From: a candidate division BRC1 bacterium HGW-BRC1-1
Lineage (GTDB): Bacteria > Sumerlaeota > Sumerlaeia > Sumerlaeales > Sumerlaeaceae
NCBI GenBank assembly: GCA_002842095.1
Contig: PHCB01000008.1
Coordinates: forward strand, 62,001-126,000
Direction: 5' to 3'
DNA length: 64,000 nucleotides
Below, piece after piece: positions 63,956 to 64,000 of the stretch; position 1 is the stretch's first letter, and each line of letters starts with the position of its first letter. The position numbers and the translations under genes are program-made. The notes under the pieces were generated by a model that had not been told where the DNA came from, made no database searches, and worked only from the letters and a program-made list of their open reading frames with translations.

Positions 63956-64000
63956 TGGATTCAAGCTCCTTACGACAGTTTTGTTGGATGAGGACAAGGG

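Overview
The window reads as chromosomal core DNA from an uncultured Gram-negative (diderm) bacterium, roughly 55-60 % GC by eye. Lipoproteins with clear lipoboxes, a LolA-like protein, type IV pilus ATPases and many signal-peptide proteins support an outer membrane. The type IV prepilins, with a long invariant N-terminus followed by VPNFLEAQVRSKVSR and an acidic 'VDNN' segment, are of a kind I associate with Candidatus Sumerlaeota (BRC1), Omnitrophota and the PVC superphylum. That placement is from memory and is not proven by the window. No phage, plasmid, transposase or CRISPR array was seen.

Layout. 0-14 kb: a thioredoxin-like protein cut by the left edge, a MoeB/ThiF-rhodanese fusion, a polyprenol-phosphate-sugar synthase-like GT2, a secreted subtilase, TPR proteins, RNase P RNA, an EVE protein, a GNAT, a lipoprotein, an unidentified small RNA with its own promoter and terminator, dapF, a patatin-like lipoprotein and an orphan FtsX-type permease. 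14-18 kb: a REP-like palindrome/tandem-repeat block, three paralogous prepilins each with its own intrinsic terminator, a divergent ComGC-like pilin and tRNA-Ile. 18-31 kb: a LolA-like protein, an overlapping phhB-rhodanese-bioD operon, an unknown 478-residue protein coupled to thrC and a HAD phosphatase, ruvB, argD-argF, superoxide dismutase, a double-domain GT2 and a C39-like protease. 31-38 kb: a pilT-led minus-strand cluster containing a broken S24 (LexA/UmuD-type) peptidase gene, then rnd, pilB and coaBC.

39-47.5 kb is a tightly overlapping plus-strand operon: bPH2 membrane protein, dual-GAF histidine kinase, NtrC-type regulator with degraded sigma-54 and Walker B motifs, GT4, FemAB-like acyltransferase, MacB/LolD-type ATPase and D-aminoacylase. 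47.5-55.5 kb carries purM, purD, a TldD/TldE pair, a solute-binding lipoprotein with a large disordered insert, and pdxH. 56-62 kb carries asd, a Rieske protein, lysC, a deoxyhypusine-synthase-like protein and a CarboxypepD_reg-like surface protein. The right edge holds holB and an aldo/keto reductase.

Aspartate-family biosynthesis is scattered through the window (dapF, thrC, asd, lysC) beside arginine, purine, biotin, CoA and B6 genes. The pilus genes (pilT, pilB, four pilin-like proteins) suggest twitching or DNA uptake. Stop/start overlaps (ATGA, GTGA, TTGA, TGATG) are pervasive, so translational coupling appears to be a general habit. TTG and GTG starts are used repeatedly.
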